Counted from the first letter of the stretch, positions 8,468-17,587 are shown. The stretch is 64,000 nucleotides of DNA from Marinobacterium rhizophilum DSM 18822 (GCF_000378045.1 NZ_KB899096.1:124001-188000); one strand, 5' to 3'. Numbers and translations: made by a program. Notes: generated by a model not told the origin, from the letters alone.

Positions 8468-9220
8468 TTAACCGCGTGACAGCGTCTTGCTTTCACGACG
8501 TGCAAGCTCAAGTTCAAGCTGGTGGACGCGCGCCATCAGGCTGCGTTCCTGCTCCTGTAGCTGTTGGCGCAGTCTGGCATTTTCCTGCGCCAGCGTATCA
8601 TTGCTGCGCTGCAGGCGCTTGCCGTCCTCTTCCTGAATCTTCAGGCGCACACGCAGGTCAAGTAGCTGTTCTGTATCGGCGCTGCCCGAGTCTCGCGCTT
8701 GCAGCAGCGCCTGCTGCTTGAGCTGACGGGCCTGATCTTCATTCTCGGATCCCAGGCGAATCAAGCGCTCTTCCTGGCGCAGACGCTCCGCCTGGCTGGT
8801 CTCCAATTGCACGGATAGCTGCTCGTTGCGCTCCAGCAACCTGGCATTCTGTTCCTGCAGCTGGCGCAGGTCGGAACTCACGGCAAGGTCATCCTGGCGG
8901 ATTTTCTCCAGGTTTTCGCGATGCTGTTGTTCCAGCTGGGTGCGCTGTTCGAGAAAGCGTTGCTCAGCATAGCCCAGTGCCTGATCCCACAGCTTGCCGG
9001 CGCTAAGCAGAACCGCCTCCGGTACTTCGGGGTGCTGGTTGCGCCGCGTAATGCGCTCGCCCAGCGACTTCCACCAGTCACCCAGAGCCTTGTTGATCGT
9101 CGTCAGACTGCCGCTGCCGATCAGTTCGCGCACATTCTGTTGCGTCGGGCGCAGACCCTGCTCAAGCAGCTGATCAGCCGCCACAAACACTTTTTGGCGT
9201 GTATCGGAACCTGGTTTCAT
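8468..9220 (-). CDS. KfrA-like DNA-binding coiled-coil protein
   Basis: About 250 residues. The first 60 (TRQKVFVAADQLLEQG, PTQQNVRELIGSGSLTTINK, WWKSLGERI) match the KfrA-type N-terminal DNA-binding domain known from plasmid segregation and regulation. Residues about 95-245 are an almost uninterrupted heptad coiled coil rich in Gln, Glu, Arg and Leu. I chose ATG 9220 because the longer frame to 9442 would run across the tRNA-Cys gene. Plasmid KfrA proteins repress their own promoter, and a perfect 10-bp palindrome lies 13 bases upstream of this start. Chromosomal relatives exist, so this need not be plasmid-derived. Confidence 0.82.
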   Translation of the reverse strand: MKPGSDTRQKVFVAADQLLEQGLRPTQQNVRELIGSGSLTTINKALGDWWKSLGERITRRNQHPEVPEAVLLSAGKLWDQALGYAEQRFLEQRTQLEQQHRENLEKIRQDDLAVSSDLRQLQEQNARLLERNEQLSVQLETSQAERLRQEERLIRLGSENEDQARQLKQQALLQARDSGSADTEQLLDLRVRLKIQEEDGKRLQRSNDTLAQENARLRQQLQEQERSLMARVHQLELELARRESKTLSRG

Positions 9221-9233
9221 ATTAATGATACAT

Positions 9234-9243
9234 AATACGTATT
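9234..9243. promoter_or_regulatory. Palindrome upstream of the KfrA-like gene, candidate operator
   Basis: AATACGTATT is a perfect inverted repeat centred 18 bases before the start codon of the KfrA-like gene, within a TACAAT-like promoter region. KfrA proteins are known autoregulators, so this is a natural operator candidate. The role is inferred. Confidence 0.35.
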
Positions 9244-9374
9244 GTAATTCATGAGTATCAATTGCGACCGACGCGTGTAATCGTGCAATAGAGCCAATGA
9301 AAACAGCAGGATAACCTAAAGCAGCGACACCGTCGCCGGAAGATGACAAATAGAGGAGCAGAAAGGGGAAATAA

Positions 9375-9448
9375 TGGAGGCTGGAGTCGGAATCGAACCG
9401 GCGTACACGGAGTTGCAGTCCGCTGCATGACCACTCTGCCATCCAGCC
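9375..9448 (-). tRNA. tRNA-Cys (GCA), first copy
   Basis: A 74-base cloverleaf with encoded CCA: acceptor GGCTGGA paired with TCCAGCC, anticodon loop CTGCAAC giving GCA, and T-loop GGTTCGATTCC. It is identical over its whole length to the copy at 17384-17457. It stands alone and has its own promoter just upstream, so it is probably expressed. Confidence 0.96.
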
Positions 9449-9460
9449 TCAAGGCGCTGC

Positions 9461-9488
9461 ATAATACAGCAATGCCTTCAGGGGTCAA
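9461..9488 (-). promoter_or_regulatory. Sigma-70 promoter of the single tRNA-Cys
   Basis: On the minus strand TTGACC (9483-9488) and TATTAT (9461-9466) are separated by 16 bases, and the -10 box is followed by a GC-rich discriminator and then the tRNA 5' end. Confidence 0.6.
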
Positions 9489-9661
9489 CAGCGAAAGCGA
9501 AAAATCCCGCCGGCCGGCACGATCGCGGATGACCCTGCGTAAAATGTGATCGTTTTTTAACTCGTGGAATTCAACAGCAAGAGTCGGAGTGACCTGTGGG
9601 CCCCGCCCCGCTACAGTGGAGACCGAACACAACAGCGTGATGAATCCGGAGCAGCAGATCC

Positions 9662-10777
9662 ATGACTGCAGCAGGCAAACAAGCTCAGCAACCAGAGCAG
9701 CAAAGTCAGGCCTCCTGCGCAGATGCGCGCTGGAGCGCCGTGCTGCGGCGCGATCCTGACGCGGACGGTGAGTTTGTCTATGGCGTAAAGACCACCGGTG
9801 TCTATTGCCGGCCCAGCTGCCCGTCGCGAGCCGCCCGGCCAGAAAATGTCGACTTTTTTAATACCGCGCAGGAGGCGCAGCGGGCCGGGTTCCGGCCCTG
9901 CAAGCGCTGCCGGCCCGATCAAGCCTCGGCAGGCACGCAGCAGCGCGCAAAGATTGCCGCGCTGTGTCGAATGATCGACGCGGCGCCACAGCTTCCGACG
10001 CTGGCCGAACTCGCCGCGAGCGCAGGACTCAGTCGATATCACCTGCACCGCGTGTTCAAGCAATTCACCGGGCTTACACCCCACCAGTACGCCAAAGCCC
10101 GGCAGGCCCGGCGTCTTCGTGATGCACTGGACCAGGCGGATACGATCACCGATGCGTTTAACGATGCCGGTTACGGCTCCAGTGGCCGCTTTTATGCAGA
10201 ATCGACCCAGGTACTTGGCATGACTCCCGGACTTTACCGCGCGGCAGGCGCCAACATGCAGATTCAGTTTGCCGTTGGGGACTGCTCCCTCGGTGCTGTC
10301 CTCGTGGCACAAAGTGAGCTGGGCATCTGCGCCATTTTGCTCGGGGACGACCCGAATGCGCTGCTGCAGGATCTGCAACAACGTTTTTCCAGGGCTCGGC
10401 TGGTGCCGGGCGATGCGGCCTACATGCAGCGTGTCGCGCTGGTGGCCGGCTTCGTGGATCATCCGGCCAGCGGTCTGGATCTGCCACTGGATATTCGAGG
10501 CACGGCCTTTCAGCAACGGGTATGGCTTGCGCTGCGGGATATACCACCGGGGCAAACGCTAAGTTACGCCGAGCTCGCCGAGCGTATCGGCTCACCCAAG
10601 GCGGTCCGCGCGGTTGCCGGCGCCTGCGCCGCTAATGCCCTCGCCGTTGCCATTCCCTGCCATCGCGTGGTTCGCAGCGATGGCGGGTTGTCCGGCTATC
10701 GCTGGGGTATTGAACGCAAGCAGGCATTGCTGCACAGCGAACATGAGAGCCTGCCCGAGCCCCCGGCCGTAAAATGA
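9662..10777 (+). CDS. ada: Ada: methylated-DNA repair protein and transcriptional activator
   Basis: Bifunctional adaptive-response protein, 371 residues. The N-terminal domain repairs methyl phosphotriesters through zinc-bound cysteines (TTGVYCRPSCPSR and CKRCRPD). An AraC-type helix-turn-helix follows (LAELAASAGLSRYHLHRVFKQFTG). The C-terminal O6-methylguanine methyltransferase has the active site IPCHRVV followed by SGYRWG. Methylation of the N-terminal cysteine turns Ada into an activator of its own operon. Its last codons overlap the start of alkA in an ATGA arrangement, so the two repair genes are translationally coupled. Confidence 0.95.
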   Translation: MTAAGKQAQQPEQQSQASCADARWSAVLRRDPDADGEFVYGVKTTGVYCRPSCPSRAARPENVDFFNTAQEAQRAGFRPCKRCRPDQASAGTQQRAKIAALCRMIDAAPQLPTLAELAASAGLSRYHLHRVFKQFTGLTPHQYAKARQARRLRDALDQADTITDAFNDAGYGSSGRFYAESTQVLGMTPGLYRAAGANMQIQFAVGDCSLGAVLVAQSELGICAILLGDDPNALLQDLQQRFSRARLVPGDAAYMQRVALVAGFVDHPASGLDLPLDIRGTAFQQRVWLALRDIPPGQTLSYAELAERIGSPKAVRAVAGACAANALAVAIPCHRVVRSDGGLSGYRWGIERKQALLHSEHESLPEPPAVK

Positions 10778-11721
10778 ACGCCCACTCAGGCAGCGGAATA
10801 TCAAATGCTGATCAAGCCCCCACCGGGGTTGTGCGCGCTAGCATCCCGCTGCCAGCCCAGTATTGCCGGTCTGACTTCATGGCATTTCATCGGCGCGATC
10901 ATGAGGAAGTGGCCGAGCGCGTGACGCCCTGCAGCCTCACCAAGGGCCTGAGCTGGGACGGTTACCCGGCCTGCCTGACGATTGTGTTTGATGAGTATCA
11001 AGCCGAGGTTCGACTCGACATTGACGGCGACTGTAACCATCCGGCGCCTGTTGCAGCCTTGCTTGAGCGCAGGGTGCGCAGCATGCTTGGCCTGACTCAG
11101 CCAATAGAGGAATTTGAGCGGCAATACCGGCAGCACCCGCAGCTTGGCGTTTTGATACAGCGCCTGCCAGGGCTGCGCATACCGCTGGTGGCGACTCCAT
11201 TCGAGGCGCTCAGCTGGGCGATAATTGGGCAGCAGATCAGTGTGCATGCAGCGATCAGCATTCGTCGGCGCCTGATACGGGCGGCCGGCGCACGGCACTC
11301 CAGTGGCCTCTGGTGCTACCCGAATGCACATCAAATCAGCCAGCTTGACGACAGTAGTCTGCGTGCGGCAGGGCTTTCGATGAGCAAAACGCGCACTTTT
11401 CGAGTGCTCTGTGACGCGCTTGGTTCGGACGGGTTGCAGCTGGAGAATGAAAGCTGCAATGTCGAGGCGCTTGGCGCTGAGCTCTTGCAGTTGCATGGTA
11501 TCGGTCCCTGGACGGTGAATTACGCACTGATGCGCGGCTACGGCTGGCTGGATGCGTCTCTGCACGGCGACGTTGCAGTACAGCGTGGCCTCGCGCAATT
11601 GCTGGCAATGCCCCACAAGCCGAGTGAGGCGCATACAAAAAGTTGGCTGGCAGATTTTAGCCCTTGGCGGGGCCTGGTGGCCGCCCATCTGTGGGCGATC
11701 GATGTTGCACCGCGCAATTAG
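10774..11721 (+). CDS. alkA: DNA-3-methyladenine glycosylase II
   Basis: Base-excision glycosylase removing alkylated purines and pyrimidines, 315 residues with the HhH-GPD fold: FEALSWAIIGQQISVHAA, the hairpin in LLQLHGIGPWTVNYALMRGYG, and an aspartate in SLHGDVAVQRGL where AlkA has its catalytic Asp. The start overlaps the ada stop by four bases. The pair forms an ada-alkA alkylation-damage operon. Immediately after its stop lies a decayed LysR gene on the other strand, so alkA sits at a recombination boundary. Confidence 0.93.
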   Translation: MNAHSGSGISNADQAPTGVVRASIPLPAQYCRSDFMAFHRRDHEEVAERVTPCSLTKGLSWDGYPACLTIVFDEYQAEVRLDIDGDCNHPAPVAALLERRVRSMLGLTQPIEEFERQYRQHPQLGVLIQRLPGLRIPLVATPFEALSWAIIGQQISVHAAISIRRRLIRAAGARHSSGLWCYPNAHQISQLDDSSLRAAGLSMSKTRTFRVLCDALGSDGLQLENESCNVEALGAELLQLHGIGPWTVNYALMRGYGWLDASLHGDVAVQRGLAQLLAMPHKPSEAHTKSWLADFSPWRGLVAAHLWAIDVAPRN

Positions 11722-11960
11722 CCGAGCAACTGACTGCTGCAAGTGAAGCGCCAGAGCTTGCGCCCGTGGAGTCGGGGCCAAGCCCTTAGGCGTACGTGTA
11801 AACAGGGGATCGTTAAACAGCTGACGCAACCGAGCCAAGTTACGGCTAATGGCAGGCTGGTTTAAATTCAAACGCCCGGCAGCACGGGTGACATTTCGCT
11901 CTTCCAACAGCACCTGAAAAACCGGCAGTAGATTCAGATCAGCAGAAGACAGGCTAGTTA
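11720..11960 (-). pseudogene. LysR-type regulator remnant (N-terminal DNA-binding part only)
   Basis: Reading from about 11960, the minus strand encodes DLNLLPVFQVLLEERNVTRAA, then the wing region AISRNLARLRQLFNDPLFTRTPKG, which is a LysR helix-turn-helix. The coding similarity ends at the stop of alkA, so the effector-binding domain is missing, and no ATG, GTG or TTG lies in frame at the expected N-terminus. It points away from the reductase gene at 12095, whose regulator it may once have been. Confidence 0.75.
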
Positions 11961-12094
11961 GATTCTAGGTTGTAACGCTCTTGTTGAATGACTAATAATC
12001 ATAACAACCATACTCGAAATGCATTAGATGCATTGTAAATAGCAGAATAAACTACTGGCCTGATAACTGACAACGCTTTACCACAGGCCTCGCT

Positions 12095-13102
12095 ATGTAC
12101 ATCGAAGAAAACCAACAGATCCACCTTAAACACCGTCCCGTGGGCCTACCTGTCGCCGAAGATTTCAGTCTCGTTTCGACCCCTATTGCCATGTTGAAAG
12201 ATGGCGAAGTACTGGTTAAAAACCGGTGGATGTCGGTCGATCCTTATATGCGTGGTCGCATGATTGAGCGCGACAGCTACATCCCGCCCTTTGCCCTCAA
12301 TAACGTCCTCGAGGGTGGCGCCATTGGCGAAGTGGTCGAATCCAACAACCCCGTGTTTGCCGTCGGCAGCAAAGTCTCCAGCATGAATGGCTGGCGCCAG
12401 TATTTCACCACAACCGGTGAAGATCTGCAGGTGCTGCCAGAGACCGGAATTGCTGAACAAGCGTTTTTAGGGGTGCTGGGGATGCCGGGGGTGACGGCCT
12501 TTACCGGGCTGACGAAAATTGCAGAGCTTAAACCCAGCGATCGCGTGTTTGTCTCGGCGGCATCGGGAGCGGTGGGGGCCATTGTTTGTCAAATCGCCAA
12601 ACTGAAAGGCTGCTATGTTGCTGGCAGTGTCGGCTCTGAAGCCAAAGCCCGCTACCTCATGGAGGAGCTGGGCGCTGATGCCGTGGTCAATTACAAAACC
12701 AGCGACGACCTGCAACAGGATATTGCTACCGCGTGCCCCGAAGGCATCGACGTCTATTTTGAAAATGTGGGTGGCGCGCATCTGGAAACGGTCCTCAATC
12801 TGATGAACGTCAATGGCCGCATAGCCGTCTGCGGCATGATCGATCAGTACAATGCGACAACACCCCAACCGGGGCCTGCAAACCTGTCACAGATTGTCAT
12901 CAAAAAACTGAAGATGCAGGGCTTTATTGTGTTTGACCACTGGAATGGCTACCCCGCGTTTGTCGAGCAAATGGTGCAGTGGATTCAGCAAGGAAAAGTC
13001 AGCTGGAAGGAGACCGTTTTTAACGGCATAGAGCAGGCTCCAGCAGCGTTTATTGGCCTGCTTGAAGGTAAGAATACCGGCAAGATGCTGGTCAGGTTAT
13101 AA
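12095..13102 (+). CDS. NADP-dependent medium-chain oxidoreductase (CurA / LTB4 dehydrogenase type)
   Basis: 335 residues of the zinc-independent medium-chain dehydrogenase/reductase family that reduces alpha,beta-unsaturated carbonyls. Visible motifs are SVDPYMRGRM near residue 50, GVLGMPGVTAFTGL, the nucleotide-binding VSAASGAVGAIVCQIAKLKGC near 150, DVYFENVGG near 230 and the C-terminal GKNTGKMLVRL. Cytosolic. It is followed 88 bases later by a DJ-1/PfpI protein on the same strand; both could serve detoxification of reactive carbonyls, which is inference. The ribosome binding site is weak. Confidence 0.9.
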   Translation: MYIEENQQIHLKHRPVGLPVAEDFSLVSTPIAMLKDGEVLVKNRWMSVDPYMRGRMIERDSYIPPFALNNVLEGGAIGEVVESNNPVFAVGSKVSSMNGWRQYFTTTGEDLQVLPETGIAEQAFLGVLGMPGVTAFTGLTKIAELKPSDRVFVSAASGAVGAIVCQIAKLKGCYVAGSVGSEAKARYLMEELGADAVVNYKTSDDLQQDIATACPEGIDVYFENVGGAHLETVLNLMNVNGRIAVCGMIDQYNATTPQPGPANLSQIVIKKLKMQGFIVFDHWNGYPAFVEQMVQWIQQGKVSWKETVFNGIEQAPAAFIGLLEGKNTGKMLVRL

Positions 13103-13190
13103 ACGCACCCTCAATAACGGCCGACGTGTCTGACTCCGGTCGATCTACACTCTGACTCAAGGCAGGCGGTTTTTTACAAGGAAAAATACC

Positions 13191-13871
13191 ATGAACATCC
13201 TATTCGTTTTGAGCTCGCACGACGCGCTCGGTAATACCGGCGAAAAGACCGGCTTCTGGGTTGAAGAGTTTGCGGCCCCCTATTACACCTTTGCTGATGC
13301 CGGGAGCCATATCACCCTGGCGTCACCGGCGGGCGGACAACCTCCGGTTGACCCTAAAAGCACTCTGGAGGATTTCCAGACCGATGCCACACGTCGCTTT
13401 GATGCGGATAGCGAGCTTCAGAAAAAACTGGCTGCAACGCTACGGCTAGCAGAGGTCTCCGCGGATGATTACGAGGTCATTTTCTACCCTGGAGGCCATG
13501 GTCCCCTATGGGATTTAACCACTGACGCCGATTCGATTCGATTGATCGAAGCCTTCGCTCGGCAGAACAAACCGATCTCCGCCGTCTGTCACGCCCCCAG
13601 CGTACTGCTGAATGCTAAAGACGCACAGGGAGAGTCGCTGTTTAACGGCAAGCAGGTCACCGGTTTTACTAATACCGAAGAAGCCGCTGTTGGACTGACC
13701 GAGGTGGTGCCTTTCTTGCTGGAAGATGAACTGAAGAACCGGGGCGGGCTTTACAGCCAGGGTCCTGACTGGACACCTCACTGTGTCCAGGATGGTGTGC
13801 TGATCACCGGCCAAAACCCCGCCTCGTCGACTGCCGTCGCAGAGGCCGTGTTGATCCGACTTAAGGGCTGA
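13191..13871 (+). CDS. DJ-1/PfpI family protein (type 1 glutamine amidotransferase-like)
   Basis: 226 residues. The nucleophile elbow is ISAVCHAPSVLL, preceded by the flexible YPGGHGPLWDL block typical of Hsp31/YhbO-like and related proteins. Members act as glyoxalase III or protein deglycase-type enzymes or chaperones; the exact activity cannot be told from sequence. The start is supported by AAGGA nine bases upstream of ATG 13191. It may share a transcript with the upstream reductase. Confidence 0.88.
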   Translation: MNILFVLSSHDALGNTGEKTGFWVEEFAAPYYTFADAGSHITLASPAGGQPPVDPKSTLEDFQTDATRRFDADSELQKKLAATLRLAEVSADDYEVIFYPGGHGPLWDLTTDADSIRLIEAFARQNKPISAVCHAPSVLLNAKDAQGESLFNGKQVTGFTNTEEAAVGLTEVVPFLLEDELKNRGGLYSQGPDWTPHCVQDGVLITGQNPASSTAVAEAVLIRLKG

Positions 13872-14209
13872 CCCGACTCAAGGAGTGAGAACGGGGAAGG
13901 GCCGAATCCCTTACTTCGCTCCCCATTCTGGATCTATTACCATTCCTGCTTAAAGACTTGAGCGGTAGGGATATATGTCCACACGTTAAGACGATACCTC
14001 CTAGGTTGAATGCCAGTTTATGACGGATTTTTCCCGCGGTATGCTTCAGGCGCTTGTCGCTTGTCGCTTGTCGCTTGAGCTAGTGGAGTCATGAACTCAC
14101 CAAGAAATTTGTTCTCTGCCCCTGCTTTTCTCAATAGACGCTTGGGTGCCGACCGGGCAAGCGGAATCGCTTGAAAATAAGGAGTTGGATTAAACTTAAT
14201 CGCGAAGAA
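13872..14209. other. Intergenic region with a short tandem repeat
   Basis: 338 bases between convergent genes. No reading frame with family support is seen. An imperfect hairpin (GGGGAAGGG ... CCC) follows the DJ-1 gene around 13893-13925, and a 7-bp tandem repeat lies at 14051-14078. Base composition is AT-richer than the core genes by eye. Confidence 0.5.
14051..14078. repeat. 7-bp tandem repeat, about four units
   Basis: The unit CGCTTGT is repeated three times and followed by CGCTTGA. It lies in noncoding DNA downstream of selO and is a slippage-prone microsatellite. Confidence 0.85.
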
Positions 14210-15961
14210 TTATGAGGAACAGCTCATGTGCGACACTCCACCGAGATCGCAGTACTCCGGCGGTTTCAATCGATAGTAGTTATCTTCCACCGCCTTCGAC
14301 TGCTCAGCGTAAGGCTGGGTCATCACTGCCTGTAGCTCTCTGATTGAATCGTAATCTCCCCTGGCTGCACGTTTATAAGCAGGTGCAAGTAACCACTCTC
14401 GTAAACTGTATTTAGGATTAACACATTTCATTTGCTTGGAAACACCGGCGATCAACCGGCTCTGCTCGTTATTTGCATCGTTTCGGTTCGTTATGAGTGA
14501 TTTCCATTTAACCAGCCACTCGAACCAACGCTGGTCCGTTTCTTCATCTGTATGTCTGTAGAAACTTTTTTTAAGTGGTTTTATGTCATCGGGAACCGAC
14601 GAGAGCTCGCGGAAGAAGATCGTGTAGTCAACGGGCGTTTGCACCATCAGGTTTACTAGTTCACTGAACAGCGATGGGGCAAACCTCTCAAGTCCAAGTT
14701 TTGCTGCCCACATGTTTTCCAGTTCCTTTTGCATGACTGCCACAAAGCCATTGCGAATGGTGTCGAGCTGTTGCGATGCCTCCCTGTTTGAGGCCAAAAG
14801 CGGCTGCAATGCCGCACAAAACATGGCGAAATTACGCTCCGCTGCCGCAGGCTGATTCAAAAATGCGAAGTGTTGCCCCCCGCCGGTCCATGGCTGGAAG
14901 AACGGGTCGAAGGCTTCACAGAAGCCGAACGGACCAAAATCCAGCGTGAAGCCGCCAGCAGCGCAATTGTCACTGTTGAAATTGCCCTGACAGTAGCCGA
15001 CACGGATCCAGTTCGCGACCAGCAAAGCTAAGCGGGTACGGAATTCATGGGCAAGCAAAACGACTTTCTCGGTAGTGCTGAGTTGGCCGTCGATGGCTTC
15101 GGCGTACTCACGATCGATTAAATGCAGGACGATCTGTTCGAGTTCCTCCAGAGCTGAGGGGTGTTCCCTCTTGCGGGCACGGCGAGCGAAGAGCTCGATC
15201 TGGCCAACCCGAAGGAACGACGAAGCAACACGTGTCGAGATCGCAACGGGTTCCTCCACCAGGAGGTCGGGATCTTGTGAGGTTGAACCCTCGGAGTACC
15301 AAGGCCGCCGGACCCGCTCTGTTTTCGATACGTATAAACTCAATGATCGTGAAGTCGGTACGCCCAGTGCGTGCATGTACTCCTGAGCCAGGAACTCCCG
15401 GGCACTTGAACGCAAAACAGCGCGACCATCAGCGCCGCGGCAATAGGGTGTGCGACCGCCGCCTTTGAGCTGCATTTCCCAGCGTCTACCATTGATGATC
15501 GCCTCAAGAACGGAAATAGCACGACCATCGCCATAACCGTTACCCGTCTTAAACGGGCACTGCTGAGAGTATTCGGTGCCGAAGATGGAGAGCGCATAGC
15601 CAGTGGCCCAACCCACTTTGCGCAGTGGCGCCGGGACCTGCGAAAGGTCTCCGCTGAACATCCGTACAAAACCCGCTGATTCCGCCATGCTGTCGGCAAG
15701 GCCCAGTTCGTCAAACAGACCTTTACTGTGCGCGACGTACTCGGGATCGCCGATGGGTGTGGGTTGAACCGGAACATAGTGTCCCCGAAAGACTTGTCGT
15801 GGCGCGTGATCTACTCCATCTGCTGTCGCTTCGGGATCACAGGTTAGTGTATCCATCAGCGAGTAGCTGGCTGTTTTTGCGAGCTCGTCTAACGTCGAGA
15901 CCGTTGAGAAGGTTTGCTCGGCCTGGCTATTTTTCGTCGGATAAGTTGGATCCAGTAACAT
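14210..15961 (-). CDS. selO: Protein adenylyltransferase SelO (YdiU/UPF0061 family)
   Basis: Pseudokinase-fold enzyme that transfers AMP from ATP to Ser, Thr or Tyr of redox proteins. Family blocks are visible: [43 protein letters not shown], a loop with [22 protein letters not shown] (metal and nucleotide site) and the C-terminal cysteine in SHMSCSS. The C-terminal site is Cys, encoded TGT; the stop is TAA, so it is not a selenoprotein. ATG 15961 follows GAGG by about 11 bases and gives 583 residues. The frame remains open to a TTG at 16033, so a longer form cannot be excluded. It is longer than E. coli YdiU (about 478). Confidence 0.9.
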   Translation of the reverse strand: MLLDPTYPTKNSQAEQTFSTVSTLDELAKTASYSLMDTLTCDPEATADGVDHAPRQVFRGHYVPVQPTPIGDPEYVAHSKGLFDELGLADSMAESAGFVRMFSGDLSQVPAPLRKVGWATGYALSIFGTEYSQQCPFKTGNGYGDGRAISVLEAIINGRRWEMQLKGGGRTPYCRGADGRAVLRSSAREFLAQEYMHALGVPTSRSLSLYVSKTERVRRPWYSEGSTSQDPDLLVEEPVAISTRVASSFLRVGQIELFARRARKREHPSALEELEQIVLHLIDREYAEAIDGQLSTTEKVVLLAHEFRTRLALLVANWIRVGYCQGNFNSDNCAAGGFTLDFGPFGFCEAFDPFFQPWTGGGQHFAFLNQPAAAERNFAMFCAALQPLLASNREASQQLDTIRNGFVAVMQKELENMWAAKLGLERFAPSLFSELVNLMVQTPVDYTIFFRELSSVPDDIKPLKKSFYRHTDEETDQRWFEWLVKWKSLITNRNDANNEQSRLIAGVSKQMKCVNPKYSLREWLLAPAYKRAARGDYDSIRELQAVMTQPYAEQSKAVEDNYYRLKPPEYCDLGGVSHMSCSS

Positions 15962-16318
15962 GTTTTGCAATTCCTCAAAAAAAATATGACCAGTAGAAGC
16001 AAAGCGAGTTCTGGTAATGAGGCTATCGAACAACTCTCCTAAGCCTTGGTTGACCGTAATCTACGGTGCCTAAGCTTTGGCAAAAGAACATAGCTGGTGC
16101 GCCACGCCGGGCCTGATCGATTGCGTTTGGCCCCCATTGCGGACTGCTAGCGCTTTCTAATGTGAAGTTCGCCAGTGGCAGCTTCCGCCCCATAGGGGAC
16201 TCTCAGAAGAACATTGACCGACCGCTTGTGCGCCCCATAGAGCCCGCTGAAAGCCAATGAAGGAGCCTGCGTCTATGCTGGCATGGCGAACTTTTCAGGA
16301 GGTGTCTGAAATTGAATC
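15962..16318. other. Intergenic region between selO and a LysR gene
   Basis: About 357 bases, of which the first 72 could be an N-terminal extension of selO. I see no other supported gene, repeat or hairpin terminator with a T-run. Confidence 0.4.
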
Positions 16319-17152
16319 CTAATCGATTTCAACTTCTGAAAAAACCCACTGCTCGAATTGCTGCAGCGCAGCCCGTCCGCTTATAACTTCGGGGTAAGTT
16401 AGAAAGTAGCCGTCGTCTGCAAATAGCAGATGGTCGCTGTTTCGAGCCAACCGCCCTATTTCAAGGTCATTGCGGATAAAGCTCAGATCGAGCAGACCGA
16501 TCGCTTCCCCCACATCAATTGCTTCCAACACCTGCGCGGAACTTGGAACTTCAATGCCGGACAAAGCTCCGGTAAGCGCAACACCAGCTGAGTTGAACCA
16601 CTCCTGCCACAGGCCACTCATCGAGGCGTTATGTATGAGGGGTTGGGATAACAGTTCTTCGACAGTAAAGGTTCCCCCGTTCCTTGTCAGCAACTCTGGG
16701 TGGCAAACAGCCACTATTCGCTTTGCAAATAACCGCTTCGATACCGTATCGGGCCAACGTCCGTTTCCCATCCTGATAGCTGCGTCAAAACGGTCGCTGC
16801 GAAAATCCACCAAGTCCGGAGTAGCAATCACCGATAGGTTTATCTCCGGGTGTTGAGCATGAAAGTTCTTCAACCGTGGCAGCAGCCATCGGGTGGCGAG
16901 CACCGGTGGCACCGATAACGCCAGAGAGTTGTCTTGTGATCCTCGCAACGCGTTATGGCTGGCTTGGTGAATCTGCTTCAACGGGTCACGAATTTCCGAA
17001 TAGAGCTGACTCCCTCTTTTTGTCAATCGAATGCTCTTGTCCAGGCGTTCAAACAAGGGATAACCAAGCAACGACTCTAGATTGCGAATCTGATGGCTGA
17101 CTGCCGAAGGGGTGACGTGCAAACTCGCGGCAGCGTCTTGAAAGCTCAACAT
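16319..17152 (-). CDS. LysR-type transcriptional regulator (GcvA-like), start uncertain
   Basis: 277 residues from ATG 17152: winged helix (AAASLHVTPSAVSHQIRNLESLLGYPLFER) and an effector-binding domain (TRWLLPRL ... IGLLDLSFI). Family members begin about 18 residues earlier, and the frame does continue upstream as KLSLNNLNTFATAAEM, clearly the missing first helix. That extension contains no ATG, GTG or TTG before it runs into the tRNA-Leu flank. Either a start codon was mutated and the gene is inactive, or translation begins internally with a damaged DNA-binding domain. Its target is unknown; the neighbouring selO is transcribed the same way. Confidence 0.8.
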   Translation of the reverse strand: MLSFQDAAASLHVTPSAVSHQIRNLESLLGYPLFERLDKSIRLTKRGSQLYSEIRDPLKQIHQASHNALRGSQDNSLALSVPPVLATRWLLPRLKNFHAQHPEINLSVIATPDLVDFRSDRFDAAIRMGNGRWPDTVSKRLFAKRIVAVCHPELLTRNGGTFTVEELLSQPLIHNASMSGLWQEWFNSAGVALTGALSGIEVPSSAQVLEAIDVGEAIGLLDLSFIRNDLEIGRLARNSDHLLFADDGYFLTYPEVISGRAALQQFEQWVFSEVEID

Positions 17153-17290
17153 TTCAGCTGCAGTGGCGAAGGTGTTGAGGTTGTTTAAGGAAAGTTTAGC
17201 CTGCGAACTGCGGGAGAAGAGTAAGAAAGTGTAGCGAGAAGAGATGAGCTTAACTGTGCTTTATGCGAACGCTGCTGAGTGCTTTTAAAC

Positions 17291-17377
17291 TGGTGCCCGG
17301 GACCGGAATCGAACCGGTACGCTGTTGCCAGCGAGGGATTTTAAGTCCCTTGTGTCTACCAATTTCACCACCCGGGC
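17291..17377 (-). tRNA. tRNA-Leu (TAA)
   Basis: An 87-base class II tRNA with encoded CCA: acceptor GCCCGGG, anticodon loop CTTAAAA giving TAA, long variable arm, T-loop GGTTCGATTCC. Third tRNA of the Gly-Cys-Leu cluster behind pgsA. Confidence 0.96.
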
Positions 17378-17383
17378 GAAAAA

Positions 17384-17457
17384 TGGAGGCTGGAGTCGGA
17401 ATCGAACCGGCGTACACGGAGTTGCAGTCCGCTGCATGACCACTCTGCCATCCAGCC
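17384..17457 (-). tRNA. tRNA-Cys (GCA), second copy
   Basis: 74 bases, identical to the copy at 9375-9448, anticodon GCA, encoded CCA. It is six bases upstream of tRNA-Leu in the cluster, the usual position for this gene in related genomes. Confidence 0.97.
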
Positions 17458-17511
17458 TCGGATAGCGTCTTACAGGGCTCTTAACATCTGAATGCATCAG
17501 GATGTAAAGAT

Positions 17512-17587
<76 letters not shown>

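Noticed and set aside
10801-11913. Long minus-strand open frame of 370 codons
   Set aside because: Only its first 65 codons look like LysR; the rest is the antisense of alkA, so I treat it as a short pseudogene.
14210-14240. SelO as a selenoprotein read through a UGA
   Set aside because: The C-terminal site is a TGT cysteine in SHMSCSS and the stop is TAA.
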